Positions 1-7,949 of a stretch of 64,000 nucleotides of DNA are shown here, piece after piece. The translations under genes were made by a program, and so were the position numbers. Origin of the DNA: Thiocapsa rosea (GTDB lineage: Bacteria; Pseudomonadota; Gammaproteobacteria; Chromatiales; Chromatiaceae); NCBI RefSeq assembly GCF_003634315.1, contig NZ_RBXL01000001.1, positions 1-64,000 of the forward strand. Direction: 5' to 3'. Under the pieces are notes generated by a model that was not told the origin of the DNA, did no database searches, and saw only the letters and a list, made by a program, of their open reading frames with translations. Within the stretch, counting starts at the first letter, position 1. Each line of letters starts with the position of its first letter.

Positions 1-285
1 CTGAGCGCGCTCCGGGGCCTCGACACCGAGCAGCTTTTCAATGGCTCGAACATAGCCATGCTCGTTGCACATCATGGACATATAGTCGAGCCGGTCCATG
101 TAACCGATGCTCTGGTTGAACGGCTTGGACTCGGCGAGCTTCTCGGTCGCGCGATGCAGCAAACCGATGTGCGGATCGGCTCGCTCGATGACCTCGCCGT
201 CCATCTCGAGCACCAAGCGCAACACGCCGTGGGCCGAGGGGTGCTGAGGGCCGAAGTTCAGGGTGTAGTTACGAATCTCAGGCAT
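1..285 (-). CDS. nuoD: NADH-quinone oxidoreductase subunit D, N-terminal part
   Basis: The first 95 residues of NuoD are present and the gene runs off the left edge. NuoD is the 49-kDa-type subunit of the peripheral arm of complex I and helps form the quinone site. The protein begins [20 protein letters not shown], with the family's GPQHPSAHG motif, followed by [12 protein letters not shown]. The ATG at 285 overlaps the nuoC stop by 8 bases, as expected in a translationally coupled nuo operon. Identity is seen directly from these motifs. Confidence 0.96.
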   Translation of the reverse strand, partial: MPEIRNYTLNFGPQHPSAHGVLRLVLEMDGEVIERADPHIGLLHRATEKLAESKPFNQSIGYMDRLDYMSMMCNEHGYVRAIEKLLGVEAPERAQ

Positions 286-991
286 CGGCGGACTCCGAGC
301 TTGCGCCCGTTTGCACATACCGGCTGTCGGAGCGAATCACGCGCGGCACCAGAACACGCGGCGGGATCGAGACCGGCTCGTAGATGACGCGACCTTGCTC
401 CGGGTCGTAGCGCATCTCGACATGCCCGGAAAGGGGGAAATCCTTCCGGAAAGGGTGTCCGACAAAGCCGTAGTCGGTGAGGATTCGGCGCAGATCCGGA
501 TGACCCCGGAAGAGGATCCCGAAGAGATCGAATGCCTCGCGCTCGAACCAATTAGCCGCCGCCCAAACCGGGACGATCGAGTCGACCATCGGCTGACTGC
601 TCCCCGCATAGACCCGCAAGCGAACCCGCCGATTGTGTACCAGCGACAGGAGATGATAGACGACAGCGAAACGCTTGGGGTCATCGAGCGCAAGCTCTTG
701 ATCGCGGTCGACACCGCGGCCAAAACCCGTCGTGGACGCCTCTTCGGTCGCCCACTCGGATTTGCCGTAAGCGGCATAGTCGACGCCGCAGAGGTCGATC
801 AGCTGCTCGAAGCGCAGTTGCGGATGGTCCCGCAAAATCCACGCCACGTCGGTCAAGCGCCCCGACGGCACGATCAAGGTGACCTCGCCGAGGTCGGTGA
901 TGGTCTCGCACCCCTGGCCGACCAACGCCTCCCCGAGTGCATCGACGAGCGCGGTCAACCTGGCGGGGTTGGACAGGATGTCTTTTGCCAT
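278..991 (-). CDS. nuoC: NADH-quinone oxidoreductase subunit C
   Basis: A 237-residue NuoC (30-kDa subunit) of the complex I peripheral arm. The central block around residues 120-190 contains the family signature: [20 protein letters not shown], then RILTDYGF and HPFRKDFPL. It lies 16 bases after nuoB and overlaps nuoD. It is the separate nuoC form rather than the fused nuoCD of enterobacteria, because nuoD has its own start at 285. Confidence 0.97.
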   Translation of the reverse strand: MAKDILSNPARLTALVDALGEALVGQGCETITDLGEVTLIVPSGRLTDVAWILRDHPQLRFEQLIDLCGVDYAAYGKSEWATEEASTTGFGRGVDRDQELALDDPKRFAVVYHLLSLVHNRRVRLRVYAGSSQPMVDSIVPVWAAANWFEREAFDLFGILFRGHPDLRRILTDYGFVGHPFRKDFPLSGHVEMRYDPEQGRVIYEPVSIPPRVLVPRVIRSDSRYVQTGASSESADA

Positions 992-1007
992 TGGAATTGG
1001 GTACGAC

Positions 1008-1484
1008 TCAGCGAGCGATGGTATTGGTACGGCGAATCTTATTCTGCAACTGCAGGATGCCGTAAAGCAGGGCCTCGGCAGTTGGAGGGCATCCCGGCAC
1101 GTAAACGTCTACCGGAACAATCCGATCACAACCGCGCACCACCGCATAGGAATAGTGGTAATAGCCGCCGCCGTTCGCACAAGACCCCATCGAGATCACC
1201 CAACGCGGCTCGGCCATCTGGTCATAGACCTTGCGCAGCGCCGGGGCCATCTTGTTGACCAGGGTACCCGCAACGATCATGACGTCGGATTGGCGAGGAC
1301 TGGGTCGAAACACGATCCCGAAACGGTCCAGGTCGTAGCGTGCTGCACCGGCGTGCATCATCTCGATCGCACAGCAGGCCAAGCCGAAGGTCATGGGCCA
1401 CAAGGACCCCGTCCGCGCCCAGTTGATGAGCTTGTCGGCCGTGGTTGTGACGACTCCTTCTTCGAGGATGCCCTCTATTCCCAT
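1008..1484 (-). CDS. nuoB: NADH-quinone oxidoreductase subunit B
   Basis: A 158-residue NuoB, the subunit that carries the terminal iron-sulfur cluster N2 and passes electrons to quinone. Visible ligand motifs are the adjacent cysteines in [11 protein letters not shown], then [10 protein letters not shown] and VPGCPP. An upstream in-frame ATG at 1505 would add seven residues. ATG 1484 (MGIEG) gives the usual family length and a short overlap with the end of nuoA, so it is preferred. Confidence 0.96.
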   Translation of the reverse strand: MGIEGILEEGVVTTTADKLINWARTGSLWPMTFGLACCAIEMMHAGAARYDLDRFGIVFRPSPRQSDVMIVAGTLVNKMAPALRKVYDQMAEPRWVISMGSCANGGGYYHYSYAVVRGCDRIVPVDVYVPGCPPTAEALLYGILQLQNKIRRTNTIAR

Positions 1485-1831
1485 TCCAGCGCCCCCTTCT
1501 TCCACTCGTAGATGAAGCCGACCACCAGGATCCCCAGGAAGATGAACATGGCCCAGAACCCGTACATACCGAGCTCATCGAGCACCACCGCCCAGGGGAA
1601 GAGGAAGGCGATCTCCAGATCGAAGACGATGAAGAGGATCGCCACCAAGTAGTAGCGCACGTCGAACTTTAAACGCGCACTCTCGAAGGCCGCAAACCCA
1701 CATTCATAAGGGGAGTCTTTCTCCGCGTCCGGGCGGCGAGGTCCCAAAAAGTAACCCAAAACGAGCGGGCCGACGCCAACCAAGATCCCGACGATGATAA
1801 AAATCAGGATCGGCAGATAATTGTCGAGCAT
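1475..1831 (-). CDS. nuoA: NADH-quinone oxidoreductase subunit A
   Basis: A 118-residue membrane subunit of complex I with three hydrophobic helices, near residues 5-30, 60-80 and 90-110. The loop motif [14 protein letters not shown] and the following [18 protein letters not shown] are diagnostic of NuoA. It is the first gene of the nuo operon. About 130 bases separate its start from the terminator of the upstream tRNA gene, so the operon promoter should lie there. Confidence 0.96.
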   Translation of the reverse strand: MLDNYLPILIFIIVGILVGVGPLVLGYFLGPRRPDAEKDSPYECGFAAFESARLKFDVRYYLVAILFIVFDLEIAFLFPWAVVLDELGMYGFWAMFIFLGILVVGFIYEWKKGALEWE

Positions 1832-1963
1832 CAGTCCTCCCGAATCTACTTATTCTCTGACGTCGTTCCGGACCGTGAGTCTAGTTCAGGCGTCACGACA
1901 GTGTCAACCTAAGGGCCAATTCAAATCATTAGGTCTTTCAAACCTTTGCGCCCATCATCGCGC

Positions 1964-2001
1964 AAAAAAAACGGCATGCCACATTAATGGCATGCCGTTT
2001 G
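1964..2001 (-). terminator. Rho-independent terminator after tRNA-Leu
   Basis: Read on the minus strand, a 12-bp perfect stem (AAACGGCATGCC with its complement) closes an 8-base loop. It is followed by a run of eight T. It lies just downstream of tRNA-Leu and would end the tpiA-secG-tRNA transcript before nuoA. Confidence 0.85.
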
Positions 2002-2013
2002 CTTTACCGCAGA

Positions 2014-2098
2014 TGGTGCCGACGGCCAGACTCGAACTGGCACGGCTTACGCCACTACCCCCTCAAGATAGCGTGTCTACCAATTTCACCACGTCGGC
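2014..2098 (-). tRNA. tRNA-Leu (anticodon GAG)
   Basis: An 85-nt class II tRNA. The acceptor stem starts GCCGACG, the anticodon stem CTATC/GGTAG closes the loop TTGAGGG with GAG at positions 34-36, there is a long variable arm, and the T-arm contains GTTCGAGTC. The 3' CCA is encoded. It sits between secG and nuoA, the arrangement common in gammaproteobacteria. Confidence 0.95.
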
Positions 2099-2100
2099 GT

Positions 2101-2652
2101 TTACTCTTTACTCGGGGCCGCCGAATCACCGGCGTCCCCTTCATTTTGCTCTTCGACCGGGCTCCCGTCGAGTATCACCTCGGTCGTTTGAGCTTCGATC
2201 GTGCCATCGGCCGATTCCTCGACGACCTCTTCCTCGACAATCGCACCACCCGGCGCTTCGCCTTCGGGCGCCAACCCGACCGGCACATCGGATTGGACAT
2301 CGCTCCGCCCTTCAGCCTCGACGCCCGGAATGGCCGGAATGTCCGAGGTAGGCGCGGCTGCAGGCGGCGGGACGACGATGGTACGCTCGTCCACCCGATC
2401 CATGATCGTCACCGGCTCCGACCCCTTGGTCGCATAATACGCCAAAGCCATGCTGGTAAGGAAGAACATCGTCGCCATGATGCCCGTCGTGCGCGTCAGG
2501 AACGAACCCGAACCGCGAGACCCGAACACGGTCGCCGATGCACCACTCCCGAAAGCGGCACCTGCATCAGCGCCCTTCCCGTGCTGGATCAGGATCAACC
2601 CGATCAAGCCGAGCGACAGGAAGACCTGCATGACGGTCAAAATGGTTTGCAT
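2101..2652 (-). CDS. secG: Preprotein translocase subunit SecG
   Basis: SecG is the small accessory subunit of the SecYEG export channel. The first 75 residues show the family pattern: helix 1 (MQTILTVMQVFLSLGLIGLI), then LIQHGKGADAGAAFGSG, an ASATVFGSRGSGSFLTR loop and helix 2. The total of 183 residues is long, because an acidic, Pro/Ala-rich tail of about 100 residues follows. Such tails are common in related gammaproteobacteria. It follows tpiA by 21 bases. Confidence 0.95.
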   Translation of the reverse strand: MQTILTVMQVFLSLGLIGLILIQHGKGADAGAAFGSGASATVFGSRGSGSFLTRTTGIMATMFFLTSMALAYYATKGSEPVTIMDRVDERTIVVPPPAAAPTSDIPAIPGVEAEGRSDVQSDVPVGLAPEGEAPGGAIVEEEVVEESADGTIEAQTTEVILDGSPVEEQNEGDAGDSAAPSKE

Positions 2653-2673
2653 GAGTCTCTCGTTGCTGCAGCT

Positions 2674-3438
2674 TTAGGCTGCGAGCTGTTCTCCGGCTAG
2701 AGAAATCGCTAGAAAATCATCGGCGTTCAGCGATGCGCCGCCGATCAGACCGCCATCGATATCCGGCTGCGCCAGCAACTCGGCGGCGTTGCCGGGCTTC
2801 ATACTTCCTCCGTAGAGGATGCGCAGCTTCTCGGCGATCGTAGCGTTCAGTGCAGCGATCCGACCGCGAATATAGGCATGAACGGCCTGCGCCTGCTCGG
2901 GCGTCGCCGTCATTCCGGTGCCGATCGCCCAAACCGGTTCATACGCGATCTCGATCCCGGCGAAGGCATCGATCCCGATGCGCTCGACCACGCCGTCGAT
3001 CTGAGCGGCAATCACCGACTCCATCTCGCCCGCCTCGCGCTGCTGCAGCGTCTCGCCGACACACAGAATCGGGGTCAGGCCGCTCTCGGTCGCGCGCGCC
3101 AGCTTCTGCGCGATGGATGCCTCGTCCTCGCCGTAGTACTCGCGACGTTCGGAATGACCGCAAATGACATAGTGACATCCGAAATCGGCCAACATCAAGC
3201 CCGACACCTCGCCGGTATAGGCGCCGCCGGTTTCGGTACAGAGGTTTTGAGCACCGAGCCGTACCGAGCTACCGGCAAGCAACTGCTCGCCGAGATAGAG
3301 ATACGGAAAGGGCACGCACACAGCGATCTCGGTCTTCGAGAGAGCACCGGACCCGGCCACGACGCCGTTCAACAGTGCCTCGGCACTGGACTTGCTGCCG
3401 TTCATTTTCCAGTTTCCGGCGATCAGCGGCTGGCGCAT
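2674..3438 (-). CDS. tpiA: Triosephosphate isomerase
   Basis: A 254-residue TIM-barrel enzyme that interconverts dihydroxyacetone phosphate and glyceraldehyde 3-phosphate in glycolysis, gluconeogenesis and the Calvin cycle. Visible catalytic motifs are GNWKMN (Lys), CGHSERR (His) and AYEPVWAIGTG (Glu). The phosphate-binding end reads LYGGSMKPGN and GGLIGGASL. ATG 3438 is chosen because it follows a GGAGGGG Shine-Dalgarno and gives the standard MRQPLIAGNWKMN N-terminus. An in-frame start 30 bases upstream adds residues not typical of the family. Confidence 0.97.
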   Translation of the reverse strand: MRQPLIAGNWKMNGSKSSAEALLNGVVAGSGALSKTEIAVCVPFPYLYLGEQLLAGSSVRLGAQNLCTETGGAYTGEVSGLMLADFGCHYVICGHSERREYYGEDEASIAQKLARATESGLTPILCVGETLQQREAGEMESVIAAQIDGVVERIGIDAFAGIEIAYEPVWAIGTGMTATPEQAQAVHAYIRGRIAALNATIAEKLRILYGGSMKPGNAAELLAQPDIDGGLIGGASLNADDFLAISLAGEQLAA

Positions 3439-3514
3439 CGGACCCCTCCAGGTAAGTCGAGCCCGCAAATCTAGCCGTCCTCGGTGCGGAAATCAAGCCT
3501 CGTTTGATTTACAC

Positions 3515-3603
3515 TTTGAAATGCGTCCGGTGCTTCGTGTCTTGTCCGAGCCCGTTGGCCATGGTCGGAGCCACCGACGAGCGCCGTCCAGACGCATTTC
3601 AAA
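3515..3603. repeat. 89-bp imperfect palindrome between tpiA and smpB
   Basis: A 13-bp perfect inverted repeat, TTTGAAATGCGTC (3515-3527) and GACGCATTTCAAA (3591-3603), encloses 63 bases that can also pair around CCGTTGGCCATGG. It resembles the nearby 82-85 bp family in length and layout but has different ends. It may be a relative of that family or the bidirectional regulatory region of the divergent genes tpiA and smpB. Confidence 0.55.
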
Positions 3604-3625
3604 CGATCTGCTCTTACCAATTCTT

Positions 3626-3710
3626 GAACCGCGTCAGGTACGAGGCCCGCGTGTGGCTAACCAGACCGGCCTCAGATCCAACGACGGTTTTGACTTCCGG
3701 GACGCGGTTC
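3626..3710. repeat. 82-85 bp dispersed repeat, copy 1 (abuts smpB start)
   Basis: An 85-bp unit bounded by GAACCGCGTC and GACGCGGTTC. Its last base is one base before the smpB ATG, so the 5' untranslated end of smpB mRNA lies inside the repeat. Confidence 0.75.
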
Positions 3711-3711
3711 A

Positions 3712-4188
3712 ATGGCAAAAGGAAAGAAGAAGAACGATGGTGGCTCGACGATCGCGCTCAACAAGAAGGCCGGGCACGAGTATTTCATCGAGCAACGCAT
3801 CGAGGCCGGTCTCGTGCTGGAAGGCTGGGAGGTCAAGAGCCTGCGCGCCGGTCGCCTTCAGCTCAAGGAAGGATACGTCAAGATCCTCCACGGCGAGGCA
3901 TTCCTGATCGGTGCGCACATCTCCGCCTTGGCCGCCGCCTCCACCCACGTCAACCCGGACCCAACCCGCAGCCGCAAGCTGCTGCTCAAACGCAGCGAGA
4001 TCAGCCGCCTGATCGGCCAAACCGAGCGCGCCGGCTACACCCTGGTCCCTACGGCCATGTACTGGAAGCGCGGCAAGGCCAAGCTCGAAATCGGGCTCGC
4101 CAAGGGGAAAAAGCAGCACGACAAGCGCGACACGGAGAAGGACCGCGACTGGCAGCGCGACAAGGAACGCCTCTTCAAGACCGGCTGA
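3712..4188 (+). CDS. smpB: SsrA-binding protein SmpB
   Basis: A 158-residue tmRNA-binding protein. SmpB carries alanyl-tmRNA to stalled ribosomes in trans-translation. Visible features are the N-terminal [38 protein letters not shown] in the OB fold, and the basic tail [20 protein letters not shown], which reads as the mRNA-channel helix. It lies 46 bases before ssrA, its RNA partner. No good purine-rich Shine-Dalgarno is seen, because the sequence before the ATG belongs to a dispersed repeat. Confidence 0.97.
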   Translation: MAKGKKKNDGGSTIALNKKAGHEYFIEQRIEAGLVLEGWEVKSLRAGRLQLKEGYVKILHGEAFLIGAHISALAAASTHVNPDPTRSRKLLLKRSEISRLIGQTERAGYTLVPTAMYWKRGKAKLEIGLAKGKKQHDKRDTEKDRDWQRDKERLFKTG

Positions 4189-4234
4189 GCTTGCCGCGGA
4201 ACCGCGGTTCCTCTAGAGTGTCGTACTGATACCT

Positions 4235-4878
4235 GGGGGCGACATGGTTTCGACGTGGGTCGCAAAACCTAAGGTGCATGCCGAGGTGCGGGTGACCTCG
4301 TAAATCCAACCGCAAATCTATAGTTGCCAACGACGACAACTACGCTCTCGCGGCTTAGGCCAGCGAGCCTCTGACCGTTCCCTGCCTATGGGGGGCGGAT
4401 TCCAGGGGTAACATTACATGGGATCGCGGTGACGGGGGCTCGGACCTGATCCGCTAAAACCTAATTCGAGATCGCCGACTGATCGCCCTGCCCCTCGGGC
4501 GGCGGAAGGCTAAAAATAATAGAACGGGCTAAGCATGTAGGACCAAGGGCGGAGGGCTTGCGGACGCGGGTTCGATCAACGCACAGGTCGCCTTTGCTCG
4601 TAAGGGCAAAGTGAAAACGGGGCTCACATCGGCGAACCCTGCAGTCGGCTCAGACCGACACGGCAACGCCGAGGGGTAGGAAGAGGGCCAACCTCAGACC
4701 TGCCCTGTAGAGACTCATAGAGACGCTGATCCGGCAACGGTGGAGCGTCCACTAGGATCCGCGGCAACGCGGATAATACGCTCCGCATCCGGACCCATCG
4801 GGTCGTATCCGATCCGGATGAAGGCATAGTCCAGGCCTCACCGAAAGGTGGGGAATCACTGTCCCGCCGCCTCCACCA
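4235..4878 (+). ncRNA. ssrA: tmRNA gene, interrupted by a group I intron
   Basis: The 5' end GGGGGCGACATGGTTTCGAC and 3' end CCGCCGCCTCCACCA form the tRNA-like domain. The tag frame at 4326-4358 reads ANDDNYALAA followed by TAG, a variant of the proteobacterial degradation tag. The gene spans 644 bases, far above the usual 350-400. The excess is a 285-base insertion in the T-loop. Joining 4235-4576 to 4862-4878 gives a 359-nt RNA with a normal T-arm (GCGGG, loop TTCGATT, CCCGC). Splicing is therefore needed for a functional acceptor domain. Confidence 0.95.
4577..4861 (+). other. Group I self-splicing intron in the tmRNA T-loop
   Basis: The 285-nt intron sits after U of ...GGTTCGAT and ends in G, the group I rule. 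P1 is the exon end CGAUC paired with GGUCG (4587-4591 region), with U.G at the splice site. A P2 hairpin is CTTTGC/GCAAAG (4592-4611). The P7 strands are GACT (4712-4715) and AGTC (4828-4831), the latter inside AAGGCATAGTCC, close to the conserved S element. A P9 hairpin with a GAAA tetraloop lies near 4838-4850. Exact ends come from restoring the tmRNA T-arm. There is no reading frame inside. The subgroup is not assigned. Confidence 0.9.
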
Positions 4879-4887
4879 ATCAGCGGG

Positions 4888-4920
4888 CCTTGGAGTACAC
4901 TCCAAGGTCCGTTTTCTTTT
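4888..4920 (+). terminator. Rho-independent terminator of ssrA
   Basis: A perfect 20-base palindrome, CCTTGGAGTACACTCCAAGG, is followed by TCCGTTTTCTTTTT. It starts ten bases after the encoded CCA of tmRNA. Confidence 0.88.
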
Positions 4921-4921
4921 T

Positions 4922-5371
4922 GTGTTCGGCAAGTCTGTGGCAAACTATCGTAAAGTCAACGCGCTGAGCGACATCGACGCAGCCTATATCGCCGGTTTGA
5001 TCGACGGCGAGGGCACCGTTTCCCTGCTGCGGAAGCACAAACAGGACAACCGCCAGGTCGTCGTCTCCATTTCCAACACAGACCGCCCGTTGATCAACTA
5101 CCTGCTCGAAACCATCGGAGCCGGCAAGGCGACAGGCAAGCGCACCTATTCCGACCGGCATACGCCGAGTTTCACGTACGCCATCACCAACCGTCACGCA
5201 CTCGATCTGCTTCGGCAGGTCTCCCCGTACCTTCGGACCTACAAAGCCCGGCGAACCGAGCTGCTCCTTGCCGACTACATCAGGCTCACCCCGCGCAATG
5301 GCCGATACTCCCTGGCCGGAGCATTGGAAAGGGCTGCCTTTATCGAAGCATTCTTCGCAATCGAGCCGTAG
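4922..5371 (+). CDS. LAGLIDADG homing endonuclease (single motif)
   Basis: A 149-residue protein with one LAGLIDADG motif at residues 22-31 (YIAGLIDGEG), followed by a beta-rich core. One motif implies action as a homodimer. The start is a GTG at 4922 within the T-run of the ssrA terminator, or a GTG at 4937; neither has a strong Shine-Dalgarno. It lies 44 bases past the end of ssrA, on the same strand, outside the intron. It is probably the mobility partner of the ssrA intron, but that link is inferred from position only. Confidence 0.85.
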   Translation: MFGKSVANYRKVNALSDIDAAYIAGLIDGEGTVSLLRKHKQDNRQVVVSISNTDRPLINYLLETIGAGKATGKRTYSDRHTPSFTYAITNRHALDLLRQVSPYLRTYKARRTELLLADYIRLTPRNGRYSLAGALERAAFIEAFFAIEP

Positions 5372-5447
5372 TTTTCAGGAGAGCGACTTAGCCCGATCCG
5401 TAACGACCCCTTCGCAGTGCGCCAGACGTGGGCACGTCATTGATGTC

Positions 5448-6480
5448 TCAGAGAGACGTGTCCGGCGAACATTTGGCAATCGCCGCCCACTTACTGCTGG
5501 TGAGCTTGCCTTCGAATCCGTCGAGCAGCCGATTGAACAGCTTCACCTGTCGTTCGTTCAATGGCGTGATCGCCCAGTGCTGCCAGAACCCTGTCTTGAC
5601 GAGCACGTTGTCGAGGGTGTGCTGTGCCTGGTCGACGGCGAGATGGAGTGTGTCGAGGAACCAAGCCAGCCACTCGGTGACATCCATCGATCGCTTCTGG
5701 GTCCGTTCCAGAATGTCGTAGTACCCCCTGCGCTCCCGCTGGATCTGCGCCGACAGGCTGTAGAAGCGTTGCGGACTGCCGTCGGCGCGCGCCAGCAGCA
5801 GATCGCCGATAGCTCGGGGGATACGGCCATTGCCGTCGTCGAAGGGGTGCAGGGTGACGAACCACAAATGGCCGAGCCCAGCCTTGATGAGCGGAGGGTC
5901 GTTCGAGGCGTCATTGACCCAATCGAGGAATCGACGCGTCTCTGCGTCCAGACGTCCCGCCGGCGGTGCCTCGAAATGGACACGCTGTCGGCCGATCGGG
6001 CCGGACACGACCTGCATCGGACCGTTACGATCCTCGCGCCAAGTTCCGACCTTGATCTTGGATAGACCTGAGTAGCCGGTGGGGAAACAGCGCGGCGTGC
6101 CAGCCGAATAACCGCTCGCGCGTCACCGGCGCATCGCAGTTGGCGGTGGCATCAAGCACCATCTCGACCAGGCCTTCGACGTGACGATCAACCGGGGCCA
6201 GCGCGCCGATGTCCACGCCAAGACGACGGGCGATGGACGAACGCACGGATTCGACATCGAGCTGCTCACCCTCGATCTCACTGGTCTTCACCACATCCTC
6301 GGTGAGCGCGCCAAGGCTGGCCTGATCGCGCAGCGCCATGCCGACATCGGCCAAGCGGCCCATCAAGAGATCCTGGGCGCGACTCACGTCCGCCATCGGA
6401 CCGGCCAATGTCGCCAGGTCAAAACGCCAGTTCGGCCAGTCGTTGGTCTGCCAGATGTACTTGCAATCACCGCTGTTCAT
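5448..6480 (-). pseudogene. Fic family AMP-transferase, frameshifted
   Basis: Two reading frames together form one Fic protein. The N-terminal part (from ATG 6480, MNSGDCKYIWQ) has the DUF4172-type domain and the TSEIEGE helix typical of an inhibitory alpha-inh segment. The C-terminal part contains the catalytic HPFDDGNGRIPR (HPFx[D/E]GNGRxxR). The frames join at a run of four G at 6081-6084 (plus strand). Removing one base restores LFPTGYSGLSKIKVG across the junction. Fic enzymes transfer AMP from ATP to target proteins. This may be a recent mutation or a sequencing error. Confidence 0.8.
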
Positions 6481-6761
6481 GCGGAGATTATGGGCCGGAT
6501 TCTCCGCATCGGGCAATTTAGTCGCATTCAGCCGCGAGGACAATCGCGTCACAAACGGCGAAGCCGCATCAAGCTGATCGGGGCCAGCCGCAAAACCGGG
6601 GATAACAGCTCAAACCAGGGGCTCGACCGTTGACCCGGCGTCAGAACGCGCCCGATACTTCAACTAACGCAGCAGTGGCGATGTTGGGCCACCAGCGCAG
6701 AACCGCGACCGGTCGAGTCATCGCTCTGCCGACAACCCAACGCCCCCCGGGAGATCGCCAG

Positions 6762-7136
6762 GTGTCTAGCCCCAAGCTTTTGAAAGCCCTCTTCGCCTCG
6801 ACACTCTTCGCTGTGTCGCTCACGACCCAGGCGGAACTACCCGAATGGCTGCCCAGCGCGATCCAACTGCCCGTGCCCCATGAAATCGTCATGGATCAAG
6901 CCCTGGGCACACGGACCCATATCCTGCAAATCCAGCTACCCAGTGATCCCGCACCTCACTTTGCCGACTGGGGTTCGGCCCTGACCGAGCAGGGCTACAC
7001 GGTCGACGAGAGCATGTTGTTCGATGGCCGGTTACTGTTTTCGGGCAAGGATATCGAGAGCGGTCAGATTGCGATCCTGCCCTCGGATCAAGGTGAATTC
7101 ATCCTGCAGGTCGATGTCTCTCGGCTGACGCCCTGA
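6762..7136 (+). CDS. Putative exported protein of unknown function
   Basis: A 124-residue protein from a GTG at 6762 with GGGAG just upstream. Residues 1-25 look like a signal peptide (KLLKALFASTLFAVSLTTQA), with cleavage expected after AQA or TQA. The mature part of about 100 residues has no motif I recognise. A start at 6630 would place the hydrophobic stretch internally, so the GTG is preferred. Confidence 0.55.
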   Translation: MSSPKLLKALFASTLFAVSLTTQAELPEWLPSAIQLPVPHEIVMDQALGTRTHILQIQLPSDPAPHFADWGSALTEQGYTVDESMLFDGRLLFSGKDIESGQIAILPSDQGEFILQVDVSRLTP

Positions 7137-7510
7137 GCCTCGTCGCCACGGACGGAAGTGACCAACCGGAGATCGACAAGGCCGCGTCGCAAGGCCACTC
7201 ACGGCGCCCGAGATCACTGCAGGCGCCTGTGCCTTGGCCAAAGCGGTCGGGATGCCCAAGAGGCTCGGCATCAACCATCCTTTCGTGGTAGGGAACCACG
7301 CGTGTCGCCTTTGCCGCTATCAACGTGTTTCTGCGCATCGACCGACGGCACGTAGCCCTGTTGCCTCACCCGGCCTGTACACAAAAAGGTTTCCGCGCAT
7401 GGAGCGCGGAGAGCATTTCCACAACCGCCGCTCCCGACATCTCGCGCGACCCGAGCAATTGGCATATGCTGGCGCGTATGTCTTCGCCCTACCCGTCGGA
7501 TCGATCTCCT
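7137..7510. other. Intergenic region before vapB
   Basis: No convincing gene is present. Two short hairpins are visible: CGTGGTAGGGAACCACG near 7285, and CCGCGC/GCGCGG near 7395, the latter about 100 bases before vapB. No clear promoter is recognised. Confidence 0.4.
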
Positions 7511-7753
7511 ATGCACCCTGAACGCCACGTCCGCCTCTTTCGCAACGGTCGCAATCAAGCTTTACGCATCCCGAGGGAGCTCGAGCTGGACGCCGACGAG
7601 GCGATTATCCGCAAGGACGGCGAGCGTCTGATCGTCGAGCCGGTGAAGCGCCGGCCGGACCTCGCCACGCTACTCGCCGGATGGGAGCCGCTGGACGAGA
7701 CCCTCCCCGACGTCGACGAAGGGCTATTGCCTTTGGACGACATCCGACTCTAA
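7511..7753 (+). CDS. VapB-type antitoxin (AbrB fold)
   Basis: An 80-residue protein. The N-terminal swapped-hairpin DNA-binding part reads VRLFRNGRNQALRIPRELEL and EAIIRKDGERLIVEPV, typical of VapB antitoxins. The acidic tail (LDETLPDVDEGLLPLDDIRL) would bind the toxin. ATG 7511 gives the usual N-terminus; an in-frame ATG at 7478 is possible. The stop TAA forms the first bases of a dispersed repeat that separates this gene from its vapC. Confidence 0.85.
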   Translation: MHPERHVRLFRNGRNQALRIPRELELDADEAIIRKDGERLIVEPVKRRPDLATLLAGWEPLDETLPDVDEGLLPLDDIRL

Positions 7754-7833
7754 ACCGCGTCCAGAGCGAGATGCTGATTTTCGAGTGAGCTCGACGTTTG
7801 GTGCACCCACAGCCGTTAGCGGGGACGCGGTTT
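7752..7833. repeat. 82-85 bp dispersed repeat, copy 2 (type A)
   Basis: Bounded by AAACCGCGTC and GACGCGGTTT. The interior (CCAGAGCGAGATGCTGATTT ...) is nearly identical to copies at 33241 and 34780. The vapB stop codon overlaps its left end. Confidence 0.85.
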
Positions 7834-7859
7834 AAAATGATCTGTTTTCTAAATCTCTT

Positions 7860-7942
7860 AAACCGCGCCGACTCCGGCGGTCGTCAAGTCCGCCGGAGCC
7901 GATCCCATCGAAAAACATCGCATACCGCGCCGGGCGCGGTTT
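7860..7942. repeat. 82-85 bp dispersed repeat, copy 3
   Basis: Bounded by AAACCGCGCC and GGCGCGGTTT, with an internal hairpin around CTCCGGCGG / CCGCCGGAG. It lies 26 AT-rich bases after copy 2 and ends 7 bases before the vapC ATG. The pair can fold into one long hairpin. Confidence 0.8.
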
Positions 7943-7949
7943 AAGTGCC

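Noticed and set aside
4235-4878. Two-piece (permuted) tmRNA
   Set aside because: The tag and the 5' acceptor strand are in normal order and the insert lies in the T-loop with intron signals; permuted genes break elsewhere.
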